This document shows, piece after piece, positions 8,646 through 16,556 of a stretch of DNA of 37,565 bases; positions within the stretch are counted from its first letter, which is position 1; the number at the start of each line of letters is the position of its first letter. The notes under the pieces were generated by a model that saw only the letters and a program-made list of their open reading frames with translations, was not told the origin of the DNA and did not search any database. The DNA is from an uncultured Collinsella sp. GTDB taxonomy: Bacteria > Actinomycetota > Coriobacteriia > Coriobacteriales > Coriobacteriaceae. Location of the stretch: positions 1-37,565 of the forward strand of contig UREZ01000005.1 in the NCBI GenBank assembly GCA_900547025.1. The letters are read 5' to 3'. Made by a program: the position numbers and the translations under genes.

Positions 8646-8767
8646 ACACGCTCCCCTCTCGCTATACAAAACAGGAAGAGCATGCACCGGCGGGCGTGCG
8701 CGAGATTGCATCGCCACGCGATCCGATCAAACAACACGATCGTCAAAGAATGCCAAAGCCAAATACG

Positions 8768-9850
8768 CTAATACGGCAGAAGCCCCGCCTTTTCACGCTT
8801 CTTTTCCGAGCGATCGAACTCAATGCGATGGGCCTCAAGAAACACCGTGTTGGGTCGCCACTGACGCTCATTCGGCTGCCTTAGCGTCGCACCCGCAAAG
8901 GAAGCGTAGCCGGTCTTATCCAGCAGGTACGATCCGCACAGCCGATATTCGCCGCAAACAGGCTCAAACGAAATCAGGTGAGCATCAAATAGGGAATGAA
9001 GATCGCGCCGAAGCAGAATGCCATTGCTGGCAACCTGCGATTTGGGTCCCGAGTAATTCTCGATATGTGCAGCCTCCAGAGCTTCGCTGACGCCGCAGTC
9101 CGACACCGCGCAACGGCCGTCATAGGCGGCAACGAGCTGCTTGCGGAACCATTGCTGCCCCAATCGCTCGCGCCTTAACGCATAGCGGACCTTTTCGTCG
9201 TCGGTCGCACCCTGTCCGGCAAACTCAATATCGACGGGCATGTGCTTCAGATAACTCATGTCGGGTGCAAAACGAGGGTCCGGTCCGCCTTTATGAACAG
9301 GACCGTGCAGAACAAACCATCCGTTTTCGGGCTCGAACCGCTCAACAAACGCAAGGCCAAGCACCTTATAGCCCACCTCGGTTGCAAATATGACTCCGAC
9401 CGGAACGCCACATTCCATGCAGTTGAGCATTTTACGGTTGTAATTCTGGTCTCGAAAACCAACGGTACCCGGCGCTTGAACCGAGTACTTAATGACCCAC
9501 GTGCCATCGTCCAAATAGAGCGGAGGCACATCGGTGTAGAAGCTCTTTTTAGAGTTATGGACCGAAAGCGCAAAGGTCTTATTGGGATCTTGCTTCACCC
9601 GATCCTGGCCCGGCCAGAAGATCCCTGAATCCCGCGTTACGGGAAAGAAGTCCGAGCCAATTCTCAAACGATACTGATACTGAGGACTATCTTCCTTGGT
9701 GTGGTGCGGAAGGTTGGTCCAAACGCCGCCGCGCTGCTCCTCACCCAGAAACCACTCCCATGCCTCGACGTATACGGAAGGCACGAGACTGCAGGCACGG
9801 TCATAGCTTGGTCCATCCATCAACGGAACAGCAAGGTCAATGTCGTTCAT
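8768..9850 (-). CDS. HNH endonuclease, putative modification-dependent restriction enzyme
   Basis: A 360-aa protein. The C-terminal third is an HNH_2-type nuclease: CAVSDCGVSEALEAAHI, then NGILLRRDLHSLFDAHLI, giving the first His of the beta-beta-alpha-metal motif, the Asn and the final His. The N-terminal two thirds look like a PUA/SRA-style base-recognition module: FYTDVPPLYLDDGTW, then YNRKMLNCMECGVPVGVI and a glycine-rich turn. That architecture is shared with McrA-like enzymes that cut methylated or otherwise modified DNA. The nuclease call is firm; the modification dependence is inference. An ATG start at 9850 with TAGGTG upstream is preferred over an overlapping GTG. No methyltransferase gene is nearby. 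Base composition is less GC-rich than neighbouring genes, suggesting transfer. Confidence 0.82.
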   Translation of the reverse strand: MNDIDLAVPLMDGPSYDRACSLVPSVYVEAWEWFLGEEQRGGVWTNLPHHTKEDSPQYQYRLRIGSDFFPVTRDSGIFWPGQDRVKQDPNKTFALSVHNSKKSFYTDVPPLYLDDGTWVIKYSVQAPGTVGFRDQNYNRKMLNCMECGVPVGVIFATEVGYKVLGLAFVERFEPENGWFVLHGPVHKGGPDPRFAPDMSYLKHMPVDIEFAGQGATDDEKVRYALRRERLGQQWFRKQLVAAYDGRCAVSDCGVSEALEAAHIENYSGPKSQVASNGILLRRDLHSLFDAHLISFEPVCGEYRLCGSYLLDKTGYASFAGATLRQPNERQWRPNTVFLEAHRIEFDRSEKKREKAGLLPY

Positions 9851-10065
9851 CGCTAGCACCTACAACCATACGAACGCGAGTCATGCCCCTCAATAATATG
9901 GCCGAGAGTCAATTATTACGAGATCTCATTCCGCGATCGGCACATCGTTGATGCTCTCGGTTTGCCGCTGGCGCGCTTGTACCCCGCTACCCCACTCCCC
10001 TGTATACTGATGTAGCACGTGTTTCATCCGGGCTTGTTGGGCCGGGTCGTTCATGGGAGGTTCTT

Positions 10066-10557
10066 GTGGCTGTTTCGAATCCGCCTAAGGGAAGCGTTTC
10101 TTCTTCGTCCATCAAGCCGGTTACACGCAAGGCCGTGCGCTGCCAGCGCGAGGTCGCCTGGCTTGTCACGCAGGCAGCAGGCAGACTCGTGGCGAGCACG
10201 GAGGACGTCAATGCTCCCACACCGAGCTTTGTGCTGGCAGCGGCGCTGAATCGAGTACGCCAGCTGGAACTCGTCGCACAAGAAAACGGCAGCCATCTTG
10301 GCTACCAGGACGCTATGGCGCCCGACCTGTTGACCTTTTGTCGCATGACCAAATTGCCCGCCGCGCCCAATACGCTTTCGGACGCAGGCTACATGTTTAC
10401 GCTTTCGGGCGCGGACCTTATCCGCGACATCTACGCATACTGCAGCGAGCTCGCCGAGCGCAGCGTCTTTGGCACGGCTGAAGTCAAACCGGGAAATGTC
10501 ATCAAGCTGGTTCTTAGGCTATTCTTGATGGACGGGTTTGGGGCCATGCCGGCGTAA
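10066..10557 (+). CDS. Hypothetical protein, 163 aa
   Basis: Starts with GTG preceded by GGGAGG at 7 nt, and TATACT near 10001 may be its -10 box. The first ~20 residues are Ser/Lys-rich; the rest is a plausible alpha-helical globular domain with no cysteine cluster, membrane segment or recognised catalytic motif. Codon use matches the surrounding genome and both flanking genes leave it clear space, so I consider it real. It is convergent with the AlbA_2 gene. I do not recognise the family. Confidence 0.7.
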   Translation: MAVSNPPKGSVSSSSIKPVTRKAVRCQREVAWLVTQAAGRLVASTEDVNAPTPSFVLAAALNRVRQLELVAQENGSHLGYQDAMAPDLLTFCRMTKLPAAPNTLSDAGYMFTLSGADLIRDIYAYCSELAERSVFGTAEVKPGNVIKLVLRLFLMDGFGAMPA

Positions 10558-10657
10558 GCCGAGTCTTTAGCATCACCGTCAACTGGGCAACAACCGCTTT
10601 ACCTTAATGGACGCCAATCGAGAGTCGATTATTGGGTCGCCTCGTCCACTAACGCAT

Positions 10658-12124
10658 CTATCCCACGCGCTCCGACAGTCGATACTTGCGGTTGCGGCTC
10701 GTCGCCGGCGCCGTGGGCTCAAGCTCGCCTTGAGCAATGAGCGCGTTGACGCGCGACCTAACCTGGGAAATTGTGAGCCCTGTGCGCTCTGCCAGCTCGC
10801 GCGTCCCCAGCTCGCCGTAGTGTTTGAGTGCCGTCACAATTAAGCCCCCGCCATGATCGACCGGCTCGATCTTTGAACGGTAAAGTACGACCTTGAACCG
10901 ATCGAATCCCGGGCAGAACAGGGGCTCGGCCAGACCATGCGCGCGCATGGCATCGATCATCATCGGGATGCCCGAGCCATTGCCCTCAGCCGGCGAACCT
11001 GCGCCATCCGGCAGCGGGACAATCGACATGAGCTTCACAAGCGTCGCGTTACGGCATCGGGAGCTGCCGTCAAACAAGTTCTCGCGAGTCTTTCCCCCGT
11101 AAAGGCCGCCAGGATTCGTCACCTCGACACGATCGTCAAAGACGTCGACGGCAATCGATTGTCCACAGAACCGATCCCCGTATTCTCGATGGATTACGGC
11201 GTTGGCGATTGCCTCGCGCAGAACCTCCTCGGGAATCTCAAGCGAGTCGACACGCGAGACGCCTTGGACGGTCGAGGTTCGCCGCAAATTCTTGGCGACG
11301 GCTGCGACGGCATCCGAGATCATCTCGCCCAACGTTCCCTCACAGATTGTGCGGTCCATGAACCTCAGCGACCCCGCCATGCCCTTCTGAGTTCCCGCAT
11401 GGACAGCCACGTCAATGAAGAGCTTGGGATAGAACTGCTGAGGGTAGGTGCCCACAACTAGGAGTCCAGCCTTGGTGACATTGCCCTGGGAATCAAGGAT
11501 ATTTAGGCGCTCCAGCTTCGTTTGTTTGTCCGGCGCGCCGCGCATTGCCCGGGGCGTCAACGAGAAAGCCCGATCTATCGTACGGTCGACCAGCGTCTCG
11601 TCGAGATTGTCCGCGCCCGCACCCGCCACCGCGTCGCGATCGCTCGGAGTCGCTCGACCGTATGACGCCAATGCGAGCACCTCAGTCGATGAAAGCGGCA
11701 CATCTTTGTCATCGATGCGCTTGTAGCTGCCGCCCTGGGCGCCCCGCTCTATGACATAGCAGGGCTTGCTCGACGGATCGAGCTCCTCAATCGTAATGAC
11801 GAGAACGATGACGCCCTGAAGCTCCACTCGCTCGATCGTGTATTTAGGCGGATTGGCCAGCTTTCCTCGACCGCCCGCATCACCCATGCCTGACACAAAT
11901 TGGTTGAGCACTTTCTCGGTCTCGAAGTTCTCAACCGGGACAAAACCTGCGCGCTCACTCACTCCGAGCACGATGATTCCGCCGGCAGTGTTCGCGAATG
12001 CGCTCACCGTTTCCCATACGTCGCGGGAAAGCGTCGTGGCGCTCTCCTTCACTTCGACGTTAAGATCATCCGAGCCCATACGCCTTAAAGACTCAAGCAG
12101 ACCGGTCAGCTCGTTTTCGTTCAT
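10658..12124 (-). CDS. AlbA_2/Schlafen-domain ATP-binding transcriptional regulator
   Basis: A 488-aa protein with three parts. Residues ~15-130 form the AlbA_2 (Schlafen AAA_4) domain with FEVKES-like NVEVKESATT and the FANTAGGIIVLGV motif. Residues ~180-400 form a GHKL-like ATPase domain (HATPase_c_4) with EVLREAIANAVIHREY, VTNPGGL and GNGSGIPMM. The last ~70 residues are a winged helix (ELGTRELAERTGLTISQVRSRV). Proteins of this layout are annotated as regulators, and some occur in defence loci. The ATG at 12124 is chosen as AAAGGA lies 7 nt upstream; an in-frame GTG two codons earlier has no spacing. Its upstream region carries many TATCTCTC repeats, which suggests autoregulation. Confidence 0.88.
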   Translation of the reverse strand: MNENELTGLLESLRRMGSDDLNVEVKESATTLSRDVWETVSAFANTAGGIIVLGVSERAGFVPVENFETEKVLNQFVSGMGDAGGRGKLANPPKYTIERVELQGVIVLVITIEELDPSSKPCYVIERGAQGGSYKRIDDKDVPLSSTEVLALASYGRATPSDRDAVAGAGADNLDETLVDRTIDRAFSLTPRAMRGAPDKQTKLERLNILDSQGNVTKAGLLVVGTYPQQFYPKLFIDVAVHAGTQKGMAGSLRFMDRTICEGTLGEMISDAVAAVAKNLRRTSTVQGVSRVDSLEIPEEVLREAIANAVIHREYGDRFCGQSIAVDVFDDRVEVTNPGGLYGGKTRENLFDGSSRCRNATLVKLMSIVPLPDGAGSPAEGNGSGIPMMIDAMRAHGLAEPLFCPGFDRFKVVLYRSKIEPVDHGGGLIVTALKHYGELGTRELAERTGLTISQVRSRVNALIAQGELEPTAPATSRNRKYRLSERVG

Positions 12125-12177
12125 CTGCACGTCCTTTCGCTCGGTCCTGCGGAGAATGCCGCGGATAGATTTCCCTC

Positions 12178-12255
12178 GTCTCTCAGTTATCTCTCGTAAT
12201 TATCTCTCATCTATCTCTCTATCTCTCGGCTTAGAGATAAGAGATAGATAGAGAT
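12178..12255. repeat. TATCTCTC repeat cluster 1 (putative operators)
   Basis: Four closely spaced copies of ATCTCTC in one direction, then about three GAGATA copies in the other, around a GGCTTA centre. The two halves form an imperfect inverted repeat. It lies 54 nt upstream of the AlbA_2 gene start, where its promoter should be. The first part, CAGTTATCTCTCGTAATT, is nearly repeated in cluster 2. Confidence 0.8.
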
Positions 12256-12302
12256 GGAATGTCTACCATTTGCTTCATTTATACATATTTTTGCTGGTAG
12301 AA

Positions 12303-12331
12303 CAATCGGTATTGAGACAATACCATGATTG
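12303..12331. promoter_or_regulatory. Palindrome between the two repeat clusters
   Basis: CAATCGGTATTG, AGA, CAATACC, AT, GATTG. The arms match over 12 bp with a 2-nt bulge. It is AT-balanced and has no T tract, so it looks more like a protein-binding site than a terminator. The flanking DNA (12256-12347) is notably AT-rich for this genome. Confidence 0.5.
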
Positions 12332-12347
12332 CCCGTCTCTTTGCTGC

Positions 12348-12420
12348 TCAGTTATCTCTCATAATTTTCTCTCATCTTCCTGTCATCTCTCATATTAGAA
12401 ACGAATGAGAGACGAGAGAT
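12348..12420. repeat. TATCTCTC repeat cluster 2
   Basis: CAGTTATCTCTCATAATT (12348-12365) is a near copy of cluster 1 at 12184-12201, about 165 bp away. It is followed by TTCTCTC, ATCTCTC and the inverted GAGAGACGAGAGAT. No gene is seen in 12421-12629 apart from the leader of the M16C protease, where TATACT at 12572-12577 may be its -10 box. Confidence 0.75.
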
Positions 12421-12629
12421 ACGCGAGTGATGGACGAGCGAGGATTTCCGAATATCCACTCTCGTTTGGCGAGTGTCCAATTTTCCACGCTCGTGCGGCG
12501 GGCACGCGAGCCCTTCGCCCAATCCGCTGGCATCGTCTCCAGTTCGCCGCAGGGTCGCGGCCCCATATGGGTATACTCTCGAGGATTCGACTCGATTCGC
12601 CCCCGCTGGGGCGTCAAAGGAGACTGCAT

Positions 12630-15600
12630 ATGCCCACCACCTCAACCGACCCGCGCGCCGCAGCCGCTGCACTGCTGGTGCCCGGCACTACCTGCCACGG
12701 CTTTGCCGTCGAGCGCCGCGAGACCGTGCCCGAGCTCGACTCGGACGCTTACGTGCTGCGACACACTGCCTCGGGCGCTCGTCTGCTGTACCTGGCGTGC
12801 GACGACGAAAACAAGGCCTTTGCCATTGGCTTTAAGACGCCGCCGGCCGATTCCACCGGCGTGTTCCATATTCTTGAGCACTCGGTGCTGTGCGGATCGG
12901 CCAAATTCCCCGTCAAGGAGCCGTTTGTCGACCTGATCAAGAGCTCCATGCAGACGTTCCTCAACGCCATGACCTACCCCGACAAGACCATCTACCCCGT
13001 TGCCACCACCAACGAACAGGACCTGTACAACCTGATGGACGTGTATCTGGACGCGGTGTTCAACCCAGCCATCTACACCAAGCCGACCATTTTTGAGCAG
13101 GAAGGCTGGCACTACGAGCTGGACCTGTCGGAGGACGCCGAGGGCGACGGCAACGCCGCGAGCCTGCACGAGGGCACGCTGCGCTATAACGGCGTGGTGT
13201 TCAACGAGATGAAGGGCGCGCTGTCCGACCCCATGAGCGTGCTGGACGACGCTGTCAACGCCGCGCTCTATCCCGACACCGCCTATGCGCACGAAAGCGG
13301 CGGCGACCCGCGCGCGATCCCCGCGCTCACCTACGAGCAGTTCCTGGACACGCACGCGCGCCACTACAATCCTTCCAACTCTTATATAACGCTCTACGGC
13401 GACCTAGATGTGGACCGCGCGCTGGCGTTTTTGGACGAGCGTTATCTGTCGCAGCCGAGTGCCGCGAGCTGCCGCATGGACGCTGCCGTCGCCGCCGGCG
13501 AGGACCCGTCCACGCTGGCGCCCAATCCGCTGGGCGTGCAGGCACCCGTGACCTGCGAGTACAAGCGCGTCGAGATGGCCACTACACCCGAGAACGCCCT
13601 GGTGGGCCTGGGCCTGGTGCTGGGCAGCGCGCTCGACCGCAAACGCACGATCGCGGCGGATATCCTGTTCGAGGCACTGCTGGGCTCCAACGAAGCACCG
13701 GTTAAGAAGGCCATTCTGGCCGCCGGCCTGGGCGGCAACGTGGTGAGCTACACCGCGGCCGAGAGCCTGCAGCCCTACGAGCTCATCATGCTGCAAAACG
13801 CGCAGCCCGGCGTGGCGCGCGAGCTGCGCCGCGTGTTCCAGGACGCCTGCCGCGACCTATGCGAGCATGGCGTTCCACGCGAGCGCCTGGAAGCCATCAT
13901 CAGCAGCAACGAATACGACCTGCGCCAGCGCGACTACGGTATCGCCGACGGCGTGGCCATTGCGTGCGACGCGCTGAGCACGTGGCTCTACGATGACGAC
14001 GCCGCGACGCTGGCGCTCAAGTACGGCCCGGTGTACGAGGAGCTGCGTAGCGAGCTGGACGGCAGCTATTTTGAGGACCTGCTGCGCGAGCTGGTGCTGC
14101 AGAACGATCACATGGCACTGGTCGAGCTGGTGCCGGTGGACGCCGCCGAGGGTTCGGAGGGTGCCGAGGCCGCCGAGCTGGCAGCCAAGCGCGATGCCAT
14201 GACCGATGCCGAGCTGGCCGACGTGGTCGAGCGCACGGCCGCGCTGCGTGCCGCGCAGGAGGCGGAAGACACACCCGAGGCCAAGGCCACGCTGCCGCGC
14301 CTGCGCGTGTCCGACATTGGCGAGGCGCGCCCCGAGCCGCCACTGGTCGTGGACACGACCGCGCCCATCCCCTGCCTGCGCCACGGCATCCCCACCAACC
14401 GTCTGGCCTACGCCATGCAGTATTTCGACCTGAGCTGCGTCGCGTTTGAGGACCTGCCCTATGTGACACTGCTCTGCCGCCTGCTTAAGCAGCTGCCCAC
14501 GCGCGAGCACTCGGCCGAGGAACTCGATAACTTACTCGCCGGCAAGCTCGGCTTTTTGAGCTTTACGACCGAAGTCATGACGCAGCCCGAAGTAGACGGC
14601 GTGCGCCCCTACCTGCTGGTGAGCGCCGGCGCCCTGTCCGAGAAGATCGATGCACTGGCGAGTCTGCCGCGCGAGGTATGGTCGAGCACGCTTTTGGCGG
14701 ACGCCGACGCCGACCGCATGCGCGACGTGCTCACGCAGATTCGCATTGGGCTTGAGCAGGGCTTTATCAACAACGGCCACTCGGCGGCGCTCGGTCGCGC
14801 GATGAGCTACAGCTCGCCTTCGGCCGTGGTGCGCGAGCAGCTTTCGGGCGTTGATTTCTATCTGTTCCTGCGCGATCTGCTCGACCACTTTGACGAGCGC
14901 CTGGACGGCCTGCGCGCCAAGCTTACCGAGCTGGCGGGCCGCATCTTTGTGGCCGACGGCTGCATGGCGAGCTTTACCGGCAGCGACGAGGACTTTGACG
15001 CGTACTGGGATGCCGCGGGCGACCTGGGGCTGGACGCTGGCGACGGCGCCGATGCCGGCCGCGACGCGCTCGTGGTGCCGGCGCCGTGCGACCGCCACGA
15101 GGCTTTTGTCATCCCCAGCGACATCTGTTTTGCCGCGCGTGCGTGCGATCCGCGTCGCCTGGGCATTGACGTGACGGGCGCCTGGGCGGTTGCCGCCAAC
15201 GCGCTCTCCTACGACTACCTGTGGAACGAGATCCGCGTGAAGGGTGGTGCGTACGGCTGCGGATTCCGCGCGGCCGGCGAGCGTCAGGCGGCGTTCTACA
15301 CCTACCGCGACCCGGCAATCGACCCCTCGATTGAGCGCGTGGCGCGCGCAGGCGAATGGCTCGGCAGCTTTGAGCCCGACGAGGCCGCCTTTGAGGGCTT
15401 TATCGTGAGCTGCGTGAGCGGCATGGACGCGCCGGTGAAGCCGTACGCGCTCACCAAGCGCCGCAACACGACCTACCTGGCCGGACTCGATCCGCATGCA
15501 CGCGAGGAGCGCCGCGCCCAGATGCTCGCCGCCACGCCCGGTGAGCTGCGCTCGCTCGGCGCCGACGTCACGCGCATCGCGGCCACCTCGCCCACCTGCG

Positions 15601-15668
15601 TCTTTGGCGGCCGAGACGTCATCGCCAAGAGCAACGCCGGCTTTAACGTAGTCGACCTGCTGGGCTAA
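12630..15668 (+). CDS. M16C (presequence protease/PreP-like) metallopeptidase
   Basis: A 1012-aa protein with the inverted zinc motif HILEH at residues 80-84 (family HxxEH). The expected downstream block KEPFVDLIKSSMQTFLNAMT and YPVATTNEQDLYNLMDVYLDAVF follows it, and GVVFNEMKG supplies the distal region with the third ligand. The length matches the four-domain PreP/Cym1/falcilysin class rather than two-chain M16B enzymes. These peptidases form a clam-shell chamber and degrade unfolded peptides up to about 60 residues. There is no signal peptide, so it is probably cytoplasmic. The ATG at 12630 has AAAGGAG 7 nt upstream; the longer in-frame extension into the repeat region is not credible. Confidence 0.93.
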   Translation: MPTTSTDPRAAAAALLVPGTTCHGFAVERRETVPELDSDAYVLRHTASGARLLYLACDDENKAFAIGFKTPPADSTGVFHILEHSVLCGSAKFPVKEPFVDLIKSSMQTFLNAMTYPDKTIYPVATTNEQDLYNLMDVYLDAVFNPAIYTKPTIFEQEGWHYELDLSEDAEGDGNAASLHEGTLRYNGVVFNEMKGALSDPMSVLDDAVNAALYPDTAYAHESGGDPRAIPALTYEQFLDTHARHYNPSNSYITLYGDLDVDRALAFLDERYLSQPSAASCRMDAAVAAGEDPSTLAPNPLGVQAPVTCEYKRVEMATTPENALVGLGLVLGSALDRKRTIAADILFEALLGSNEAPVKKAILAAGLGGNVVSYTAAESLQPYELIMLQNAQPGVARELRRVFQDACRDLCEHGVPRERLEAIISSNEYDLRQRDYGIADGVAIACDALSTWLYDDDAATLALKYGPVYEELRSELDGSYFEDLLRELVLQNDHMALVELVPVDAAEGSEGAEAAELAAKRDAMTDAELADVVERTAALRAAQEAEDTPEAKATLPRLRVSDIGEARPEPPLVVDTTAPIPCLRHGIPTNRLAYAMQYFDLSCVAFEDLPYVTLLCRLLKQLPTREHSAEELDNLLAGKLGFLSFTTEVMTQPEVDGVRPYLLVSAGALSEKIDALASLPREVWSSTLLADADADRMRDVLTQIRIGLEQGFINNGHSAALGRAMSYSSPSAVVREQLSGVDFYLFLRDLLDHFDERLDGLRAKLTELAGRIFVADGCMASFTGSDEDFDAYWDAAGDLGLDAGDGADAGRDALVVPAPCDRHEAFVIPSDICFAARACDPRRLGIDVTGAWAVAANALSYDYLWNEIRVKGGAYGCGFRAAGERQAAFYTYRDPAIDPSIERVARAGEWLGSFEPDEAAFEGFIVSCVSGMDAPVKPYALTKRRNTTYLAGLDPHAREERRAQMLAATPGELRSLGADVTRIAATSPTCVFGGRDVIAKSNAGFNVVDLLG

Positions 15669-15682
15669 GGCACGGCAAGCAA

Positions 15683-15727
15683 AACTACCACGAAGGGCGC
15701 AGTTCACAGGCGCCCTTCGTGGTAGTT
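15683..15727. repeat. 18-bp inverted repeat after the M16C gene
   Basis: Perfect 18-bp arms (15683-15700 and 15710-15727) with a 9-nt spacer, beginning AACTACCACGAAGGGCGC. There is no T run at either side, so it is not a classic terminator although its position after the stop fits one. A degenerate relative sharing AAGGGCGCAGTTC is at 16432-16473. Confidence 0.8.
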
Positions 15728-15734
15728 CGAACAC

Positions 15735-15809
15735 TTGTTCTATGCGTACACATGTTCTATAGTAGGGGTGCTTGCATCGGACTTAAATTGCAACTAAGAT
15801 ATAGTTGCA
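15735..15809 (+). promoter_or_regulatory. hicAB promoter and operator palindrome
   Basis: TTGTTC (15735-15740), 17-bp spacer, TATAGT (15758-15763) is a good promoter. Downstream, TGCAACTA-AGATA-TAGTTGCA (15789-15809) is a perfect 8-bp-arm palindrome 15 nt before the hicA start, a natural site for HicB repression. Confidence 0.6.
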
Positions 15810-15823
15810 GAATGTGAGGCGGG

Positions 15824-16087
15824 ATGACTCGGACCGATAAACTCATCGCCCAACTGCTTAGCTGCCCTTCGACGTATCGGTATACCGATTTTCTAAAAGT
15901 CATGGCTTCATATGGCTTTGAAATGGACAACAAAGGCAAGACATCCGGATCGCGCGTTCGCTTCTACAGGCCATCAGATGGCAGGATGTTCGTAATGCAC
16001 GCGCCGCATCCATCTGACGAATTGACAGCGGGGACCATTCGAAACATCGTTCGATTTCTGCAAGATGTCGGAGGTAGTCATGAGTAA
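15824..16087 (+). CDS. hicA: HicA-family toxin
   Basis: An 87-aa protein of the HicA/YcfA double-stranded RNA-binding-like fold, whose members are mRNA interferases. The GKTSGSRVRFYR segment followed by HAPHPSDEL and the C-terminal TIRNIVRFLQD helix match the HicA subfamily in which KTSGSR replaces the GSHxxF loop. The expected histidine would be the one in HAPHP; the catalytic assignment is less certain than the family. GAGG precedes the ATG. The stop codon overlaps the next gene by 8 nt, the typical toxin-then-antitoxin arrangement of hicAB. Confidence 0.85.
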   Translation: MTRTDKLIAQLLSCPSTYRYTDFLKVMASYGFEMDNKGKTSGSRVRFYRPSDGRMFVMHAPHPSDELTAGTIRNIVRFLQDVGGSHE

Positions 16088-16409
16088 CGTTTTGGCATAC
16101 AAGGGTTATTTCGCCCCAGTCGAGTTCGATGCCGAACAGCATGTGCTAACAGGCATGGTCACCGGCATTAGGGACGCAATCGTATTTGAAGGCTCCACGG
16201 CTGAAGAAGTGGAGCAATGCTTCCACGACGCCGTCGACGATTACCTTGAGTTTTGCGCCGAGAAGGGCAAGGAACCCGAGCGGGCTTTTAAGGGGTCGTT
16301 CAACGTAAGAACGGGCTCTGAGCTCCACAAGCAAGCGGCGCTGGCGGCGGCAAAGAAGGGTGAGTCACTCAATAAGTTTGTGACTGAAGCAATCGCTGCG
16401 GCGTTATAG
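16080..16409 (+). CDS. hicB: HicB-family antitoxin
   Basis: A 109-aa protein. The N-terminal part (YKGYFAPVEFDAEQHVLTG... GSTAEEVEQCFHDAVDDYLE) is the partial RNase H-like HicB fold that binds the toxin. The C-terminal FNVRTGSELHKQAALAAAKK... LNKFVTEAI is a ribbon-helix-helix DNA-binding domain. I chose the ATG at 16080 because GGAGG lies immediately upstream inside hicA; an earlier in-frame start lacks it. It neutralises HicA and probably represses the operon through the palindrome at 15789. Confidence 0.88.
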   Translation: MSNVLAYKGYFAPVEFDAEQHVLTGMVTGIRDAIVFEGSTAEEVEQCFHDAVDDYLEFCAEKGKEPERAFKGSFNVRTGSELHKQAALAAAKKGESLNKFVTEAIAAAL

Positions 16410-16431
16410 CGTTAACGCATAGGGCCCAAAC

Positions 16432-16473
16432 AACCACAAAGGGCGCAGTTCGCAGGCATATTTGCGGTGGCTT
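16432..16473. repeat. Degenerate copy of the AAGGGCGCAGTTC inverted repeat
   Basis: AACCACAAAGGGCGCAGTTCGCAGGC then TTTGCGGTGG resembles the 15683-15727 element but its right arm has decayed. It lies after hicB, which has no other terminator. Confidence 0.55.
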
Positions 16474-16487
16474 TACTGCCCATATCG

Positions 16488-16538
16488 CGTTTGCCCAGAT
16501 AAAACCTGCCAAAATAAACCTGTCCCTTTTTGGAAGGT
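16488..16538 (+). repeat. Leader hairpin repeat, copy A (before the cyclo-ligase gene)
   Basis: CGTTTGCCCAGATAAAACC followed by an inverted repeat ACCTGCCAAAA / TTTTGGAAGGT. Its first 28 bases are identical to copy B (24520-24493, minus). The hairpin ends 2 nt before the GGGAG purine tract of the next gene. Copy C is at 26349-26393. Confidence 0.8.
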
Positions 16539-16556
16539 TTGGGAGATGGGGCCGGG

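Noticed and set aside
12178..12420. CRISPR-like array
   Set aside because: The repeats are only 7-8 bp with irregular spacing and no unique spacers; no cas genes are present.
12405..12629. N-terminal extension of the M16C protease
   Set aside because: AAAGGAG sits 7 nt before the ATG at 12630, and the extension translates the GAGAGAT repeat and Arg-rich sequence.
7336..12629. Integrated island with att sites at tRNA-Val
   Set aside because: No repeat of the tRNA 3' end and no integrase were found in the window, so I do not call att sites.
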